Part shown: one piece after another, positions 39,140 through 45,537 of the stretch
Numbering within the stretch: the stretch's first letter is position 1
Layout: every line of letters begins with the position of its first letter
IMG/VR virus record: IMGVR_UViG_3300025536_000021
Coordinates: 1-47,202 of that record
From: a virus
Length of the DNA stretch: 47,202 bases
Strand: one strand, 5' to 3'
Made by a program: the position numbers and the translations under genes
Notes under the pieces: generated by a model
Seen by the model: only the letters and a program-made list of their open reading frames with translations
Told to the model about the DNA's origin: nothing
Databases searched by the model: none

Positions 39140-40270
39140 ATGGGTGTCCCCCAGCTTTCCGATGACGAGTGGTCGCGTACCAAAGAAGCCTTAGACAAGC
39201 ATAAGTGGAACCAAGCGAAGGCCGGGATCGAGCTCGGTATTCCTCGGACCACAGTGCAAAGCCGGATTATCGCAGCTAGAGCGAAGAAGCTCATTCCCGA
39301 TGGCGCTCCGCTTGAAGGATTCAAAGTCAAAGGCACCTCTACGCTCTATGATGCTGAGGGAGAGGTTAAAGCCACTTGGGTCAAAACCGCTGAGGATGGT
39401 CCCGATCCTCTTTGGGTTGCTGAGAGGCTGAAAGAGGCCTTCGAGGGGTTGACCTTTGAGGTTCCCCAAGTCCCCCAACCTTCCGAAACAAACCCTGACT
39501 GCCTTTCTCTATTTAATGTCCCCGACCTTCATATGGGCCTCTATGCCTACGGTAAGGAGGTTGCTGAGAATTGGGATTTGAAAAAGTCCGACCGCGTCTA
39601 CCGGCAAGCTTTCTCCGATCTCGTTGCGATGACTCCGAAGAACGGCACAGCAATATTGCTGGGCGGCGGAGATCAGATGCACTCCGACAACTCGTCCAAT
39701 GTTACCTTTGCTTCCGGGCATAGTCTAGACGTGGACGGGAGATACGAACGGGTTTTGCAAGTAACCTGTGAATTGTTTCTGCACTTCGCTACACTCCTGC
39801 TACAAACCCACGATAGTCTGATTATCCGCATCCTCAAGGGTAATCACGACCCACATGCCTACGCAGCTATTGCCTTCTTTCTTCTGGCGAGCTTTAGGAA
39901 CGAGCCGCGCGTTACTGTCGATGTCAGCCCAAGTCTTTTCTGGGTGTATCAGTTCGGCAAGGTCATGCTCGCGGCCACCCACGGTCACGCAGCGAAGCCT
40001 CAAAAGATGCCGGGGATCATGGCGGCTCGCTGGCCGGAGATTTGGGGCAAGACCCAGTTCCGCTACGCCCACACCTTCCACATTCACCACAGAGCCAAGT
40101 TCCTCGACGAAGACGGAGGGGCCATCGTGGAAACGCATCACTCCCCAGCTCCGCAAGATTCATACAACTACGGCCACGGATACCTCTCAGGCCGATCACT
40201 CAAGTCGATCATCTATCACAAGAAGTTCGGAGAGTTTGGCGGGGCCGTTCGCCCGATCTTGCCGGAGTGA
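39140..40270 (+). CDS. HTH-calcineurin-like phosphoesterase
   Basis: 376 aa. N-terminal helix-turn-helix (WNQAKAGIELGIPRTTVQSR, about residues 24-45). The metallophosphoesterase core has motifs PDLHMG (about 128), GGGDQMHSDN, GNHDPH, THGH and HIHH. Such phage proteins resemble exonuclease/phosphatase SbcD-like folds and are common next to DUF3310 genes. Probable metal-dependent nuclease or phosphatase acting on nucleic acid. Confidence 0.82.
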   Translation: MGVPQLSDDEWSRTKEALDKHKWNQAKAGIELGIPRTTVQSRIIAARAKKLIPDGAPLEGFKVKGTSTLYDAEGEVKATWVKTAEDGPDPLWVAERLKEAFEGLTFEVPQVPQPSETNPDCLSLFNVPDLHMGLYAYGKEVAENWDLKKSDRVYRQAFSDLVAMTPKNGTAILLGGGDQMHSDNSSNVTFASGHSLDVDGRYERVLQVTCELFLHFATLLLQTHDSLIIRILKGNHDPHAYAAIAFFLLASFRNEPRVTVDVSPSLFWVYQFGKVMLAATHGHAAKPQKMPGIMAARWPEIWGKTQFRYAHTFHIHHRAKFLDEDGGAIVETHHSPAPQDSYNYGHGYLSGRSLKSIIYHKKFGEFGGAVRPILPE

Positions 40271-40276
40271 CTTCGC

Positions 40277-40516
40277 ATGGACGAGGAGCAATACGACCTG
40301 TGGCGAAAGGAATACGCCAATCTTCTCCTGAAAGCCTGTGAAGCCGCGAAACAAATGCAACTCCACGCCCCCGACGATGCAAACACAGAATGGTATGAAA
40401 GCCGTATTATCTGGTGCCAAGAAGAAGCCGATAAAGTCTGGCCCTCGGAACATTCATGGCCGAAAGGCGGCGCGGAAATTATCGACATAGCTACCAAGCA
40501 GAAGGTGAATACATGA
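40277..40516 (+). CDS. Hypothetical protein, 79 aa
   Basis: Helical and acidic (EEQYDLWRKEYANLLLKACE, AAKQMQLHAPDDANTEWY). No family recognised. It overlaps the DUF3310 gene by ATGA. Probably part of the nucleotide/DNA-metabolism group with its neighbours. Confidence 0.7.
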   Translation: MDEEQYDLWRKEYANLLLKACEAAKQMQLHAPDDANTEWYESRIIWCQEEADKVWPSEHSWPKGGAEIIDIATKQKVNT

Positions 40517-40947
40517 GCCTTAGCTACGACGAAATGGTCAACCTCGGCAAGGTGGTTAAGCTCAATACTCCAGCGCCTCCACCTGGAGAACCTTCCAAGA
40601 AGCTGGACGAAATCAACTGGGACACAACCCTAGGCAACCCTCATGGCGTCGTGGGGGATAATGGCATCCGAGAGCCCGCCAACGACCTCGCCCGCTATAA
40701 GGACATGGTGAACCACCCCCCGCACTACACATCCCATCCGTCAGGCATTGAATGCATCGATGTGGTTCGGCACATGCCCTACAACATCGGCGTAGCCATG
40801 GCCTATCTCTGGCGGCACGAACAAAAGGGCGGAACCGAGGATCTTAGAAAAGCAATATGGCACATAGAGGATCAAATCAAATGGCGCGAGAAGTGTTCTA
40901 CGGCGAAATCGTCAGGATCTGACGCGGACGGCTATCATGGGTGCTGA
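40513..40947 (+). CDS. DUF3310 protein
   Basis: 144 aa from ATG 40513. The domain VNHPPHYTSHPSGIECIDVV...IGVAMAYLWRHEQKGGTEDLRKAIWHIEDQ is the DUF3310 (SaV-like) signature, in residues about 70-130. Widespread in phages; nucleotide-related roles are suggested but unproven. The N-terminal 65 residues are less conserved. Ends overlapping the next gene. Confidence 0.85.
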   Translation: MSLSYDEMVNLGKVVKLNTPAPPPGEPSKKLDEINWDTTLGNPHGVVGDNGIREPANDLARYKDMVNHPPHYTSHPSGIECIDVVRHMPYNIGVAMAYLWRHEQKGGTEDLRKAIWHIEDQIKWREKCSTAKSSGSDADGYHGC

Positions 40948-41220
40948 GTGGGAGATCAAATACCATCCTCTCAACAAGCCAATCCCTGAAGGCTGGGAGA
41001 GACATGACGGGCTTGACGGAACACATCATGGGGATCACGCGACGTTTATTGTAAAGATGCGGGAAGACATTAAGGCACGTTATCCCGTGACCCTCGCTCG
41101 CTTAGCCGAATCTCCCACCCTGTGCGAATGCGGTCAGCCTCTAAAGACGATAGACGAGGGAGGGCATGTCAGGACTGCTTGCTGTGGTCGGATTTCTAGA
41201 GGGGTGTTGCGGGGATTTTT
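40937..41220 (+). pseudogene. Zinc-ribbon protein interrupted by the transposon
   Basis: MGAEWEIKYHPLNKPIPEGW...NIVKMREDIKARYPVTLARL-like helix, then CECGQPLKTIDEGGHVRTAC followed by CG, a CxC...CC zinc-ribbon pattern, up to residue 94. The frame runs into the insertion at 41221 and then continues through transposon sequence to 41644, which is not the native end. Joining the flanks at the target duplication restores an open frame to a stop near 43215, overlapping the opposite-strand genes. Confidence 0.65.
41213..41220. repeat. Target-site duplication, left copy (8 bp)
   Basis: GGATTTTT directly outside the left inverted repeat, identical to 43070-43077 outside the right repeat and in the same orientation. 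The length fits IS1-family insertion. Confidence 0.8.
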
Positions 41221-41236
41221 GGTAGTGTCTCAGTTT
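41221..41236 (+). repeat. Left terminal inverted repeat
   Basis: GGTAGTGTCTCAGTTT, complementary to 43054-43069. Inwards it continues GAC then TTAGGAATA (41240-41248). Confidence 0.8.
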
Positions 41237-41277
41237 GACTTAGGAATAAATTCCCGGAAGGCTAGACAATCTTGGTG

Positions 41278-41295
41278 GCGCCGACGTGTCGGCGC
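41278..41295. other. Perfect hairpin near the left end of the transposon
   Basis: 8-bp arms GCGCCGAC (41278-41285) and GTCGGCGC (41288-41295) with a 2-base loop. No T-run on either side. It may protect the element from outside transcription, or bind protein. Confidence 0.5.
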
Positions 41296-41325
41296 TCTAT
41301 TCGCAATAATGAGCGTATTTGCTCC

Positions 41326-41556
41326 TCAGAACGGAGCCGGTTTCGCTCCAACAGTTAGCGTTAGTTGGTCGGCGGGAGCACCGGGCACCATAACAACATC
41401 GAAACCAGCTTTGCCGAGTGCCACTGCCAAAGCGTGCGGCTCTTTATCGGATGTTGCCAGATCACCGATGCGCTCGGCAGTTTCCAGTGACATCCAGGAG
41501 AACCAGGAAAGCCACATACCTCTCCCCATGTGGTTCGTGCTTGGTTCTATGTTCAT
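41326..41556 (-). CDS. Hypothetical protein downstream of the transposase fragment
   Basis: 76 aa if started at ATG 41556 (ATGA overlap with the transposase-fragment stop). An internal ATG gives 54 aa beginning MSLETAERIGDLATSDKEPH followed by ALAVALGKAGFDVVMVPGAP, the more protein-like part. No family recognised. It occupies the place where the rest of the transposase would be in a complete element, but does not look like transposase. Confidence 0.45.
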   Translation of the reverse strand: MNIEPSTNHMGRGMWLSWFSWMSLETAERIGDLATSDKEPHALAVALGKAGFDVVMVPGAPADQLTLTVGAKPAPF

Positions 41557-41741
41557 AGTACTTTTGGGTGGAATTTTAGGAATTGTGTTTCTTTTGCGGG
41601 CGCAGCACCTCCGGCGTCAACAAGGAGCTTGGAAACGGTGTTGATCGACACGTCGCAGACCCGGGATATCGACCGCAGAGACGAACCCTCGACCATCATT
41701 GAAAGGATGCGAACGCGAGTTTCGAGGGGGAGCCGGTTCAT
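41553..41741 (-). pseudogene. IS1-family transposase, N-terminal fragment
   Basis: From ATG 41741: MNRLPLETRVRILSMMVEGS, SLRSISRVCDVSINTVSKLL, then VDAG. This is the N-terminal helix-turn-helix of IS1-family transposases common in Bradyrhizobium and relatives. After about residue 44 the match stops (GAAPAKETQFLKFHPKVL) and the frame ends at 41553. The zinc-finger and DDE catalytic parts are missing. A 9-bp inverted repeat GGGAGTCAA/TTGACTCCC (41754-41762, 41792-41800) spans its promoter region. Confidence 0.82.
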
Positions 41742-41815
41742 GTCTGTCAATATGGGAGTCAACGTCTATTTTGTCAAGCATTTTGCTCAGTTTGACTCCC
41801 AATCCTTTTACACAC

Positions 41816-41840
41816 AAAACCCTTGATTCCCAAGGGTTTT
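41816..41840. terminator. Bidirectional intrinsic terminator downstream of the tRNA-like gene
   Basis: 10-bp perfect stem AAAACCCTTG (41816-41825) and CAAGGGTTTT (41831-41840) with a 5-base loop. A/T-runs at both feet make it active in either direction. It lies 38 bases beyond the 3-prime end of the tRNA-like gene, as is common for tRNA operons. It also separates the passenger genes from the transposase fragment. Confidence 0.8.
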
Positions 41841-41877
41841 TGCTTGAAACGGGCGTTGTCAGTGACTATAAGAAGGG

Positions 41878-41950
41878 TGACCCCGGTCGGTTATTCTCCG
41901 ACGACCTCCGGCTTAGCAGGCCGGTGCTCTATGGGCTGAGCTACGGGGCC
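41878..41950 (-). tRNA. Degenerate tRNA-like gene, anticodon GCU, class I shape (probable pseudo-tRNA)
   Basis: Acceptor arms GGCCCCG (41950-41944) and CGGGGTC (41885-41879) pair with one G-U. The D stem is GCTC/GAGC with loop AGCCCATA, which lacks the G18-G19 pair. The anticodon stem CCGGC/GCCGG has loop CTGCTAA, anticodon GCT. Variable loop of 5 bases. T stem GTCGG/CCGAC with loop AGAATAA, not the TTC consensus. GCU would mean serine, but serine tRNAs have a long variable arm and this does not. The 3-prime end reads ACCC rather than ACCA. Folding is sound in all four stems, yet both tertiary-contact loops are lost. Confidence 0.6.
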
Positions 41951-41971
41951 ATAAGGAGTGAATGGACGGGC

Positions 41972-42058
41972 CGAGGCGGGGAGTAGCGTCCCCACCTACA
42001 GCCTCGACCGATCAGAATCTCCAACGGACCATGTGCTGCATGGTGCATGTCTCCTTTC
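41972..42058 (-). other. Hairpin and possible 36-aa reading frame upstream of the tRNA-like gene
   Basis: Arms CGAGGC (41972-41977) and GCCTCG (42001-42006), with inner GGGGA (41978-41982) and TCCCC (41989-41993), form a strong stem-loop. On the minus strand a frame of about 36 codons (MHHAAHGPLEILIGRG...) has an ideal AAAGGAGAC ribosome-binding site and ends inside the tRNA-like acceptor. It may be a leader peptide or chance; the 42007-42058 part has no other content. Confidence 0.35.
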
Positions 42059-42679
42059 TCATTCGGACGACTTATCGAGCCCCGGCGCGTCAACGCCGGG
42101 GTTCTCCGTTTCCGCCTCGGGCGGAACGAAGAACCAAGTGCGGCCCTTGCGTTGAACCTTCCCGTCTTGGGCAAGGCGGTACAACGTCATTCCGGCCGTT
42201 TTCTCATGGATTTCAGTATTGTAGACACGCTCAATATAGCGACGGAGGGCTGCGGCGCTCGTGCCCTCTTTCCCCGCTGTTTTTAGGCGGTCTAGGACAA
42301 TCTCCCGGATCGGGGGCCGCTTGGTGATTGGCTCAATAGCGGGCGGCGGTGGCGGCGTCGGAACCGGTGTCGATGAGATAGATGGTGAACGCGCCACTGT
42401 CGTCTCGGACATGATCCGCCCATCTGGCGAGATACGCCGCCGCACCTCAGTACCGTCGGGTAGGGTGAGATACCGGACGCGAGGGCGCTCTTCATCTTCG
42501 GGAAGTGCGAGCCGGATGCCGAAGACCCGCGCGGCAGCGCGCAGGTCGGCGATCTCGCGGTCAATGTCGCGATCTTGCATGGCAAGCGCTGTCATTGAGT
42601 GTCGGACGGCCTTTCGCCGGTCCAAAAGCTCAGCAAGCTTCTGTTTGATGACAGCTTCGGGAGATTCCGAGTCGCTCAT
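42059..42679 (-). CDS. Passenger gene: helical/winged-helix-like protein, 206 aa
   Basis: Residues 1-60 form a coiled coil (VIKQKLAELLDRRKAVRHSM...DRDIDREIADLRAAARV). Next comes a short beta region (RVRYLTLPDGTEVRRRISPD), then a Pro-rich linker (about 105-118) and a C-terminal domain IREIVLDRLKTAGKEGTSAA...LYRLAQDGKVQRKGRTWFFV that looks like a winged helix. I recall similar proteins encoded in Rhizobiales chromosomes. Likely DNA-binding. Minus strand, upstream of the tRNA-like gene. Confidence 0.72.
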   Translation of the reverse strand: MSDSESPEAVIKQKLAELLDRRKAVRHSMTALAMQDRDIDREIADLRAAARVFGIRLALPEDEERPRVRYLTLPDGTEVRRRISPDGRIMSETTVARSPSISSTPVPTPPPPPAIEPITKRPPIREIVLDRLKTAGKEGTSAAALRRYIERVYNTEIHEKTAGMTLYRLAQDGKVQRKGRTWFFVPPEAETENPGVDAPGLDKSSE

Positions 42680-42710
42680 CCATAATATATGGCGAGCAAA
42701 ATCATTAAAG

Positions 42711-42950
42711 TCAATCGCGCTGACTTCGTTTCCGCCCCCAACGACTCCTTGCCGCGTTGGTCGCGATCTCTGTTCGTTCCTCTGGAGACAGCTTTTCGGC
42801 CCGGGCCTTACCGCCGACTTTACCCCCCTTGGAGCGATTGGGGGCTTTCGAGGTGATGTCCTCGATCTCGCCCGTGGCGATCTTGCCGACCATGATGGCG
42901 GCGCCGATCACGTCAGCGGGTCTTTTCTCGCCTTTGGGGCCTTTTGGCAT
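42711..42950 (-). CDS. Passenger gene: small basic protein, 79 aa
   Basis: ATG 42950, MPKGPKGEKRPADVIGAAIM, then VGKIATGEIEDITSKAPN, GGKVGGKARAEKLSPEERTE and AARSRWG. A small, Gly/Ala/Lys-rich protein common in Bradyrhizobium-type genomes and sometimes annotated RNA-binding or histone-like; the activity is unproven. A TATAAT box (43038-43033, minus strand) just inside the right inverted repeat could drive it and the downstream passenger gene. Confidence 0.75.
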   Translation of the reverse strand: MPKGPKGEKRPADVIGAAIMVGKIATGEIEDITSKAPNRSKGGKVGGKARAEKLSPEERTEIATNAARSRWGRKRSQRD

Positions 42951-43053
42951 CAATTCTCTAGCTTTCCTGCCGAGTAACACTATGTCCTTAATTTGGGGCA
43001 GTGAAGCGCCGTTGATAACCCCTACGCAAGAGATTATATTCCTAAGACGCGCG

Positions 43054-43069
43054 AAACTGAGACACTACC
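43054..43069 (-). repeat. Right terminal inverted repeat
   Basis: AAACTGAGACACTACC on the plus strand, exact complement of 41221-41236. The inner block TTAGGAATA is also mirrored (near 43036-43044). Confidence 0.8.
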
Positions 43070-43077
43070 GGATTTTT
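43070..43077. repeat. Target-site duplication, right copy (8 bp)
   Basis: GGATTTTT, matching 41213-41220. It overlaps the stop codon (43076-43078) of the adjacent leftward gene. Confidence 0.8.
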
Positions 43078-43189
43078 AGCAGCCACTAACCCATGGGGCT
43101 ATGCAGGGGCCGTAGACGATTATTGCGGCAACCCAAACCAGCCAATAGGCACACCACAAGGCAGACATGCCATACACCAACCAGTCCAT
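43076..43189 (-). CDS. Small membrane protein, 37 aa
   Basis: ATG 43189 shares its A with the TGA of the preceding gene (TGATG). MDWLVYGMSALWCAYWLVWV followed by AAIIVYGPCIAPWVSGC is one or two membrane helices with a high Trp/Tyr content. Last gene of the leftward unit. Its stop codon uses two bases of the transposon target duplication, so the insertion left it intact. Confidence 0.65.
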   Translation of the reverse strand: MDWLVYGMSALWCAYWLVWVAAIIVYGPCIAPWVSGC

Positions 43190-43533
43190 CAATCTGCCAT
43201 CCCCTGTGGGGATATTTGAACGTCTCGGCAGAACTCATCAATGCATTTAGCCACGTCTCCAAATGGTCCCCAGGTTTTTTGTTCATTGTCCCATTTTTCA
43301 CCATGCCAGCGCCTAATCTCGGCAACACAGATTTGCATACAGCGATGATGACCGTCTTCGGCTACTGCCGCGCCCGTTTCTTTCATCAACCCAATCGCCG
43401 CCCTTGACATGCCAATCTCAAATGCAGCCTCGCGCATCAAATCTCCTTCTACAGTCGCTCTCCCGTAGTAATAGTCAATTTGGCTCGCCTTTTGAACTAG
43501 GCGCTCCGCAATTTCACTTTCCATCATTCTCAT
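43189..43533 (-). CDS. Hypothetical phage protein, 114 aa
   Basis: Helical and soluble. It has IDYYYGRATVEGDLMREAAF and ICVAEIRRWHGEKWDNEQKT. No family recognised. The frame begins at ATG 43533 near two Met (MRMMES), so the start could be the third Met. Coupled to the 37-aa gene downstream. Confidence 0.7.
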   Translation of the reverse strand: MRMMESEIAERLVQKASQIDYYYGRATVEGDLMREAAFEIGMSRAAIGLMKETGAAVAEDGHHRCMQICVAEIRRWHGEKWDNEQKTWGPFGDVAKCIDEFCRDVQISPQGMAD

Positions 43534-43559
43534 CCTCTAAGTTCGGGGGCTAGAAGGGG

Positions 43560-43787
43560 TTAGGCGCACCAACGAGAGAATTTGATTTCGTTTGTTGTAA
43601 GGGCGAGGCGGGCGCATTCTGCTGGATCGGTTGCTGTGCCACGCGAAATCGCCAGCAAGACGGCATGGTGTAAGCCATCCTCTTGGCAATGGGCAGCTTC
43701 ATCGTCTCCGGCCATGTCTCTGACGAGCTCCACATTTCGCCGCACCCAATCAGGATCAATCCTCACTTCTTTCTCTTCAATCTCCAT
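43560..43787 (-). CDS. Hypothetical phage protein, 75 aa
   Basis: MEIEEKEVRIDPDWVRRNVE then LVRDMAGDDEAAHCQEDGLH and an ARLALTTNEIKF end. No family recognised. It begins one base after the stop of the gene upstream (43788). Confidence 0.65.
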   Translation of the reverse strand: MEIEEKEVRIDPDWVRRNVELVRDMAGDDEAAHCQEDGLHHAVLLAISRGTATDPAECARLALTTNEIKFSRWCA

Positions 43788-44018
43788 CTACCCCTCCCTC
43801 GCATCGGCCCGAAAGGGTGGGGACAGAGCTTCAGCAGCAAGTGTCCCGGCGTAGGTATCAAGACCGCTTTGGTCCATTTTACCAAAATCGCGGATGTTGC
43901 GAAGGACGCCCCTTAGTCGCTCTATCTCGTCTGCGGCTTGGTTCATCAGATCTTGCTCCGGACTTTCGTCCGCGTCATGCAGACGTAACAGCTCAACAAT
44001 GTCAGTCGTCAGTTCCAT
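43788..44018 (-). CDS. Hypothetical phage protein, 76 aa
   Basis: Begins MELTTDIVELLRLHDADESP, then MNQAADEIERLRGVLRNIRD, a layout shared by many small phage early proteins with an AADEIERLR helix. Function unknown. Downstream of the interrupted zinc-ribbon frame. Confidence 0.75.
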   Translation of the reverse strand: MELTTDIVELLRLHDADESPEQDLMNQAADEIERLRGVLRNIRDFGKMDQSGLDTYAGTLAAEALSPPFRADAREG

Positions 44019-44057
44019 CTTTTCCTATTCCTTTATCCCGGAGAGGAGAGGTTAGAA

Positions 44058-44219
44058 TCAGCCGGTATGTTCGCGATAGGCGTCACAGCCCACGCACAGG
44101 CTTGATGGCTCGTCGGCTGGGTACTTTCCTCACCTATCGCACATCTTCCGCCGAGGCCGACGCCTGGGCTTCTCCCCCTTGGGCTTCTCTGCCCCTTCCT
44201 TGCCCCGCTCCTTCTCCAT
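44058..44219 (-). pseudogene. Zinc-ribbon gene with in-frame TGA at a cysteine position
   Basis: ATG 44219 with a GGAG ribosome-binding site. A basic N-terminus of about 25 residues (MEKERGKEGAEKPKGEKPRR...) is followed by KMCDR, then TGA (44132-44130), then GKYPADEPSSLCVGCDAYRE and HTG, then a stop at 44058. Reading TGA as Cys would give CDRC...CVGC, a normal zinc ribbon. Either a nonsense mutation of TGC/TGT, an assembly error or recoding. No clear SECIS hairpin follows the TGA. Confidence 0.55.
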
Positions 44220-44269
44220 GTTTTCGCTCCGTTCTCGTAAGTTCCGTCAAGTTTTAGCAATTAAAAGCC

Positions 44270-44289
44270 TTGGTTTCCGTTGGTTTCCT
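44270..44289. repeat. 10-bp tandem repeat 3-prime of the integrase gene
   Basis: TTGGTTTCCG followed by TTGGTTTCCT in the 113-bp space between the integrase stop and the zinc-ribbon gene. Phage attP and integrase arm-sites often lie here, so this is a candidate arm-site pair. No tRNA-like core is seen, and attP itself is unplaced. Confidence 0.3.
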
Positions 44290-44332
44290 TGGCTGGAGTA
44301 TACGCCACTAGTTCCTTCGCCAGGATACACAT

Positions 44333-45367
44333 CTACTCGGTTTTGTCCTTATTTTCTGCCAATTTCTCCCCTAGATTTCTGGCCTTGGCCCACTCCTGCC
44401 CAAGGGCCTCTGCATCCCGCGCCACTTCGCTTTGCTCTAGATGGAGATAGCGAAACATGGACTGCATGCTTTTCCACCCCCCCGCCTCCTTGATCCACTT
44501 CAATGACTTTCCGGCCTTAAGGCCACGAGATGCGAAGGCGTGCCGACCAAGTTTGTGGAATGAGTAGTAAGGGACTCCAGCGCGTTCGCATGTACGCCTG
44601 AGAGCCACACTGGCTGACTGTAGGCTGGCGTAGCCGAACAGTCTCTTCGAAGGTTGTCCAACTCCCTTTCGCCGATAAAATGCGCGACTATCATTGAGCA
44701 AAGACTTACATAGGTCAGGAAGAACAACCACCACGGGCACCCCTGTTTTGGTGCGGCCAATGTGGACACGATTATCCTCATCTACGTCTTTCTCCGTGAG
44801 CGCGATGGCTTCTCCGACGCGGCGGCCGGTGAGGGTGAGGAAGACGATAAGTGCTGCCAACTTGGGAGGCCCGTGACTGAGTACAGAATCGAACCACTGC
44901 TCATCAGGGATACTAATGGTTCCCCGGTGACTATCTTGGGGGCGCTTAAGGCCCCTAACCCCAATTGCAGAGAGCGGTGTGTAGATTGCTCTGTTAAGGC
45001 TTGACCCCTTCCACCCCGGATAGAGCTTGCTTGCCGCTTCCGTGGCTTTGGCTTGGTCGATTTCATCTAACGGTGTGTCCTTAAAGTGGGCTATCAGGGC
45101 CGTCACGAAGCGGTCGGACCGTCCTCGGGTGTTAATGTAAGTAAGCGCAGCTTCGGCAAATGTTGGTCCTCGCTTCTTGATTTTGCCGTGCGCGAGGTTC
45201 CAATAATATCGGTCGAGATCCGATGCCCGCTTGAGGGCGTCAGCTCGATTGACCGTCTTAAGGCTTCTTTCAATGCGGACGTTGATGATGTGGCCGGAGG
45301 CTTGCCTGGACGGCACAGATCCTCGCGCGAAATAGTAGCGGCCTTTCTTCCGTATCGTAAGAGACAC
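44333..45367 (-). CDS. int: Tyrosine recombinase (phage integrase)
   Basis: 344 aa. Catalytic residues visible: Arg in TLTGRRVGEA (about 182/183), His and Arg in HKLGRHAFAS (271 and 275), Trp of GGWKS (298), Tyr in MFRYLH (307). Residues 60-140 are the core-binding domain (TFAEAALTYINTRGRSDRFV...). Integrates the phage into, and with excisionase excises it from, the host chromosome. Full length. The N-terminal 88 codons overlap the excisionase frame. Confidence 0.95.
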   Translation of the reverse strand: MSLTIRKKGRYYFARGSVPSRQASGHIINVRIERSLKTVNRADALKRASDLDRYYWNLAHGKIKKRGPTFAEAALTYINTRGRSDRFVTALIAHFKDTPLDEIDQAKATEAASKLYPGWKGSSLNRAIYTPLSAIGVRGLKRPQDSHRGTISIPDEQWFDSVLSHGPPKLAALIVFLTLTGRRVGEAIALTEKDVDEDNRVHIGRTKTGVPVVVVLPDLCKSLLNDSRAFYRRKGVGQPSKRLFGYASLQSASVALRRTCERAGVPYYSFHKLGRHAFASRGLKAGKSLKWIKEAGGWKSMQSMFRYLHLEQSEVARDAEALGQEWAKARNLGEKLAENKDKTE

Positions 45368-45537
45368 TCGCCTTCGGCCTCAGTGATGTAGAATTTGCGC
45401 CCAACCTTCTCACCCAAATTTAGCCTATTGGCGCGATCACGCAAGGTGCGCAGACAAGGCCAGTCGCCGTCAGGGAACACCCTTTGACACCATTGGTGGA
45501 AGGTGAAGCGTGGAGTCACCTTAAGTCCTCCCGCCAT
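45103..45537 (-). CDS. Excisionase-like protein with overlapping tail
   Basis: 144 aa. The N-terminal 60 residues (VTPRFTFHQWCQRVFPDGDW, then TLRDRANRLNLGEKVGRKFY and ITEAEGECLLRYG) match phage excisionases with a winged-helix DNA-bending fold. The C-terminal 88 codons overlap the integrase gene in another frame; this tail is Arg/Ser/Thr-rich. Likely directs excision by int. The gene may functionally end soon after residue 60-75. Confidence 0.7.
   Translation of the reverse strand: MAGGLKVTPRFTFHQWCQRVFPDGDWPCLRTLRDRANRLNLGEKVGRKFYITEAEGECLLRYGRKAATISREDLCRPGKPPATSSTSALKEALRRSIELTPSSGHRISTDIIGTSRTAKSRSEDQHLPKLRLLTLTPEDGPTAS

Larger units (their letters stand above)
41221..43069. mobile_element. 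IS1-family-derived non-autonomous transposon with passenger genes
   Basis: 1849 bp bounded by 16-bp perfect inverted repeats GGTAGTGTCTCAGTTT (41221-41236) and its complement at 43054-43069, each followed inwards, after a short divergent stretch, by a second matching block TTAGGAATA. It is flanked by the 8-bp duplication GGATTTTT. It contains an IS1-like transposase fragment, a small frame, a tRNA-like gene with terminator and two host-type genes, all on the minus strand. With no complete transposase it must move in trans. It lies at the convergence point of the two phage transcription units. Confidence 0.8.

Noticed and set aside
41785-41800. Internal CTCAGTTTGACT match to the transposon end
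   Set aside because: Same orientation as the left end rather than inverted and without the GGTAGTGT part; probably remnant IS promoter sequence rather than a functional end.
42261-42977. 238-codon rightward frame across the transposon passenger genes
   Set aside because: Arg/Ser-rich shadow of the two leftward passenger genes.
44130-44132. TGA as a confirmed selenocysteine codon
   Set aside because: No convincing hairpin follows the TGA and no selenium gene is in the window; mutation or sequencing error is simpler.
44033-44260. 75-codon frame downstream of integrase
   Set aside because: Starts at TTG without a ribosome-binding site; the overlapping frame at 44219 has a GGAG site and a zinc-ribbon pattern.
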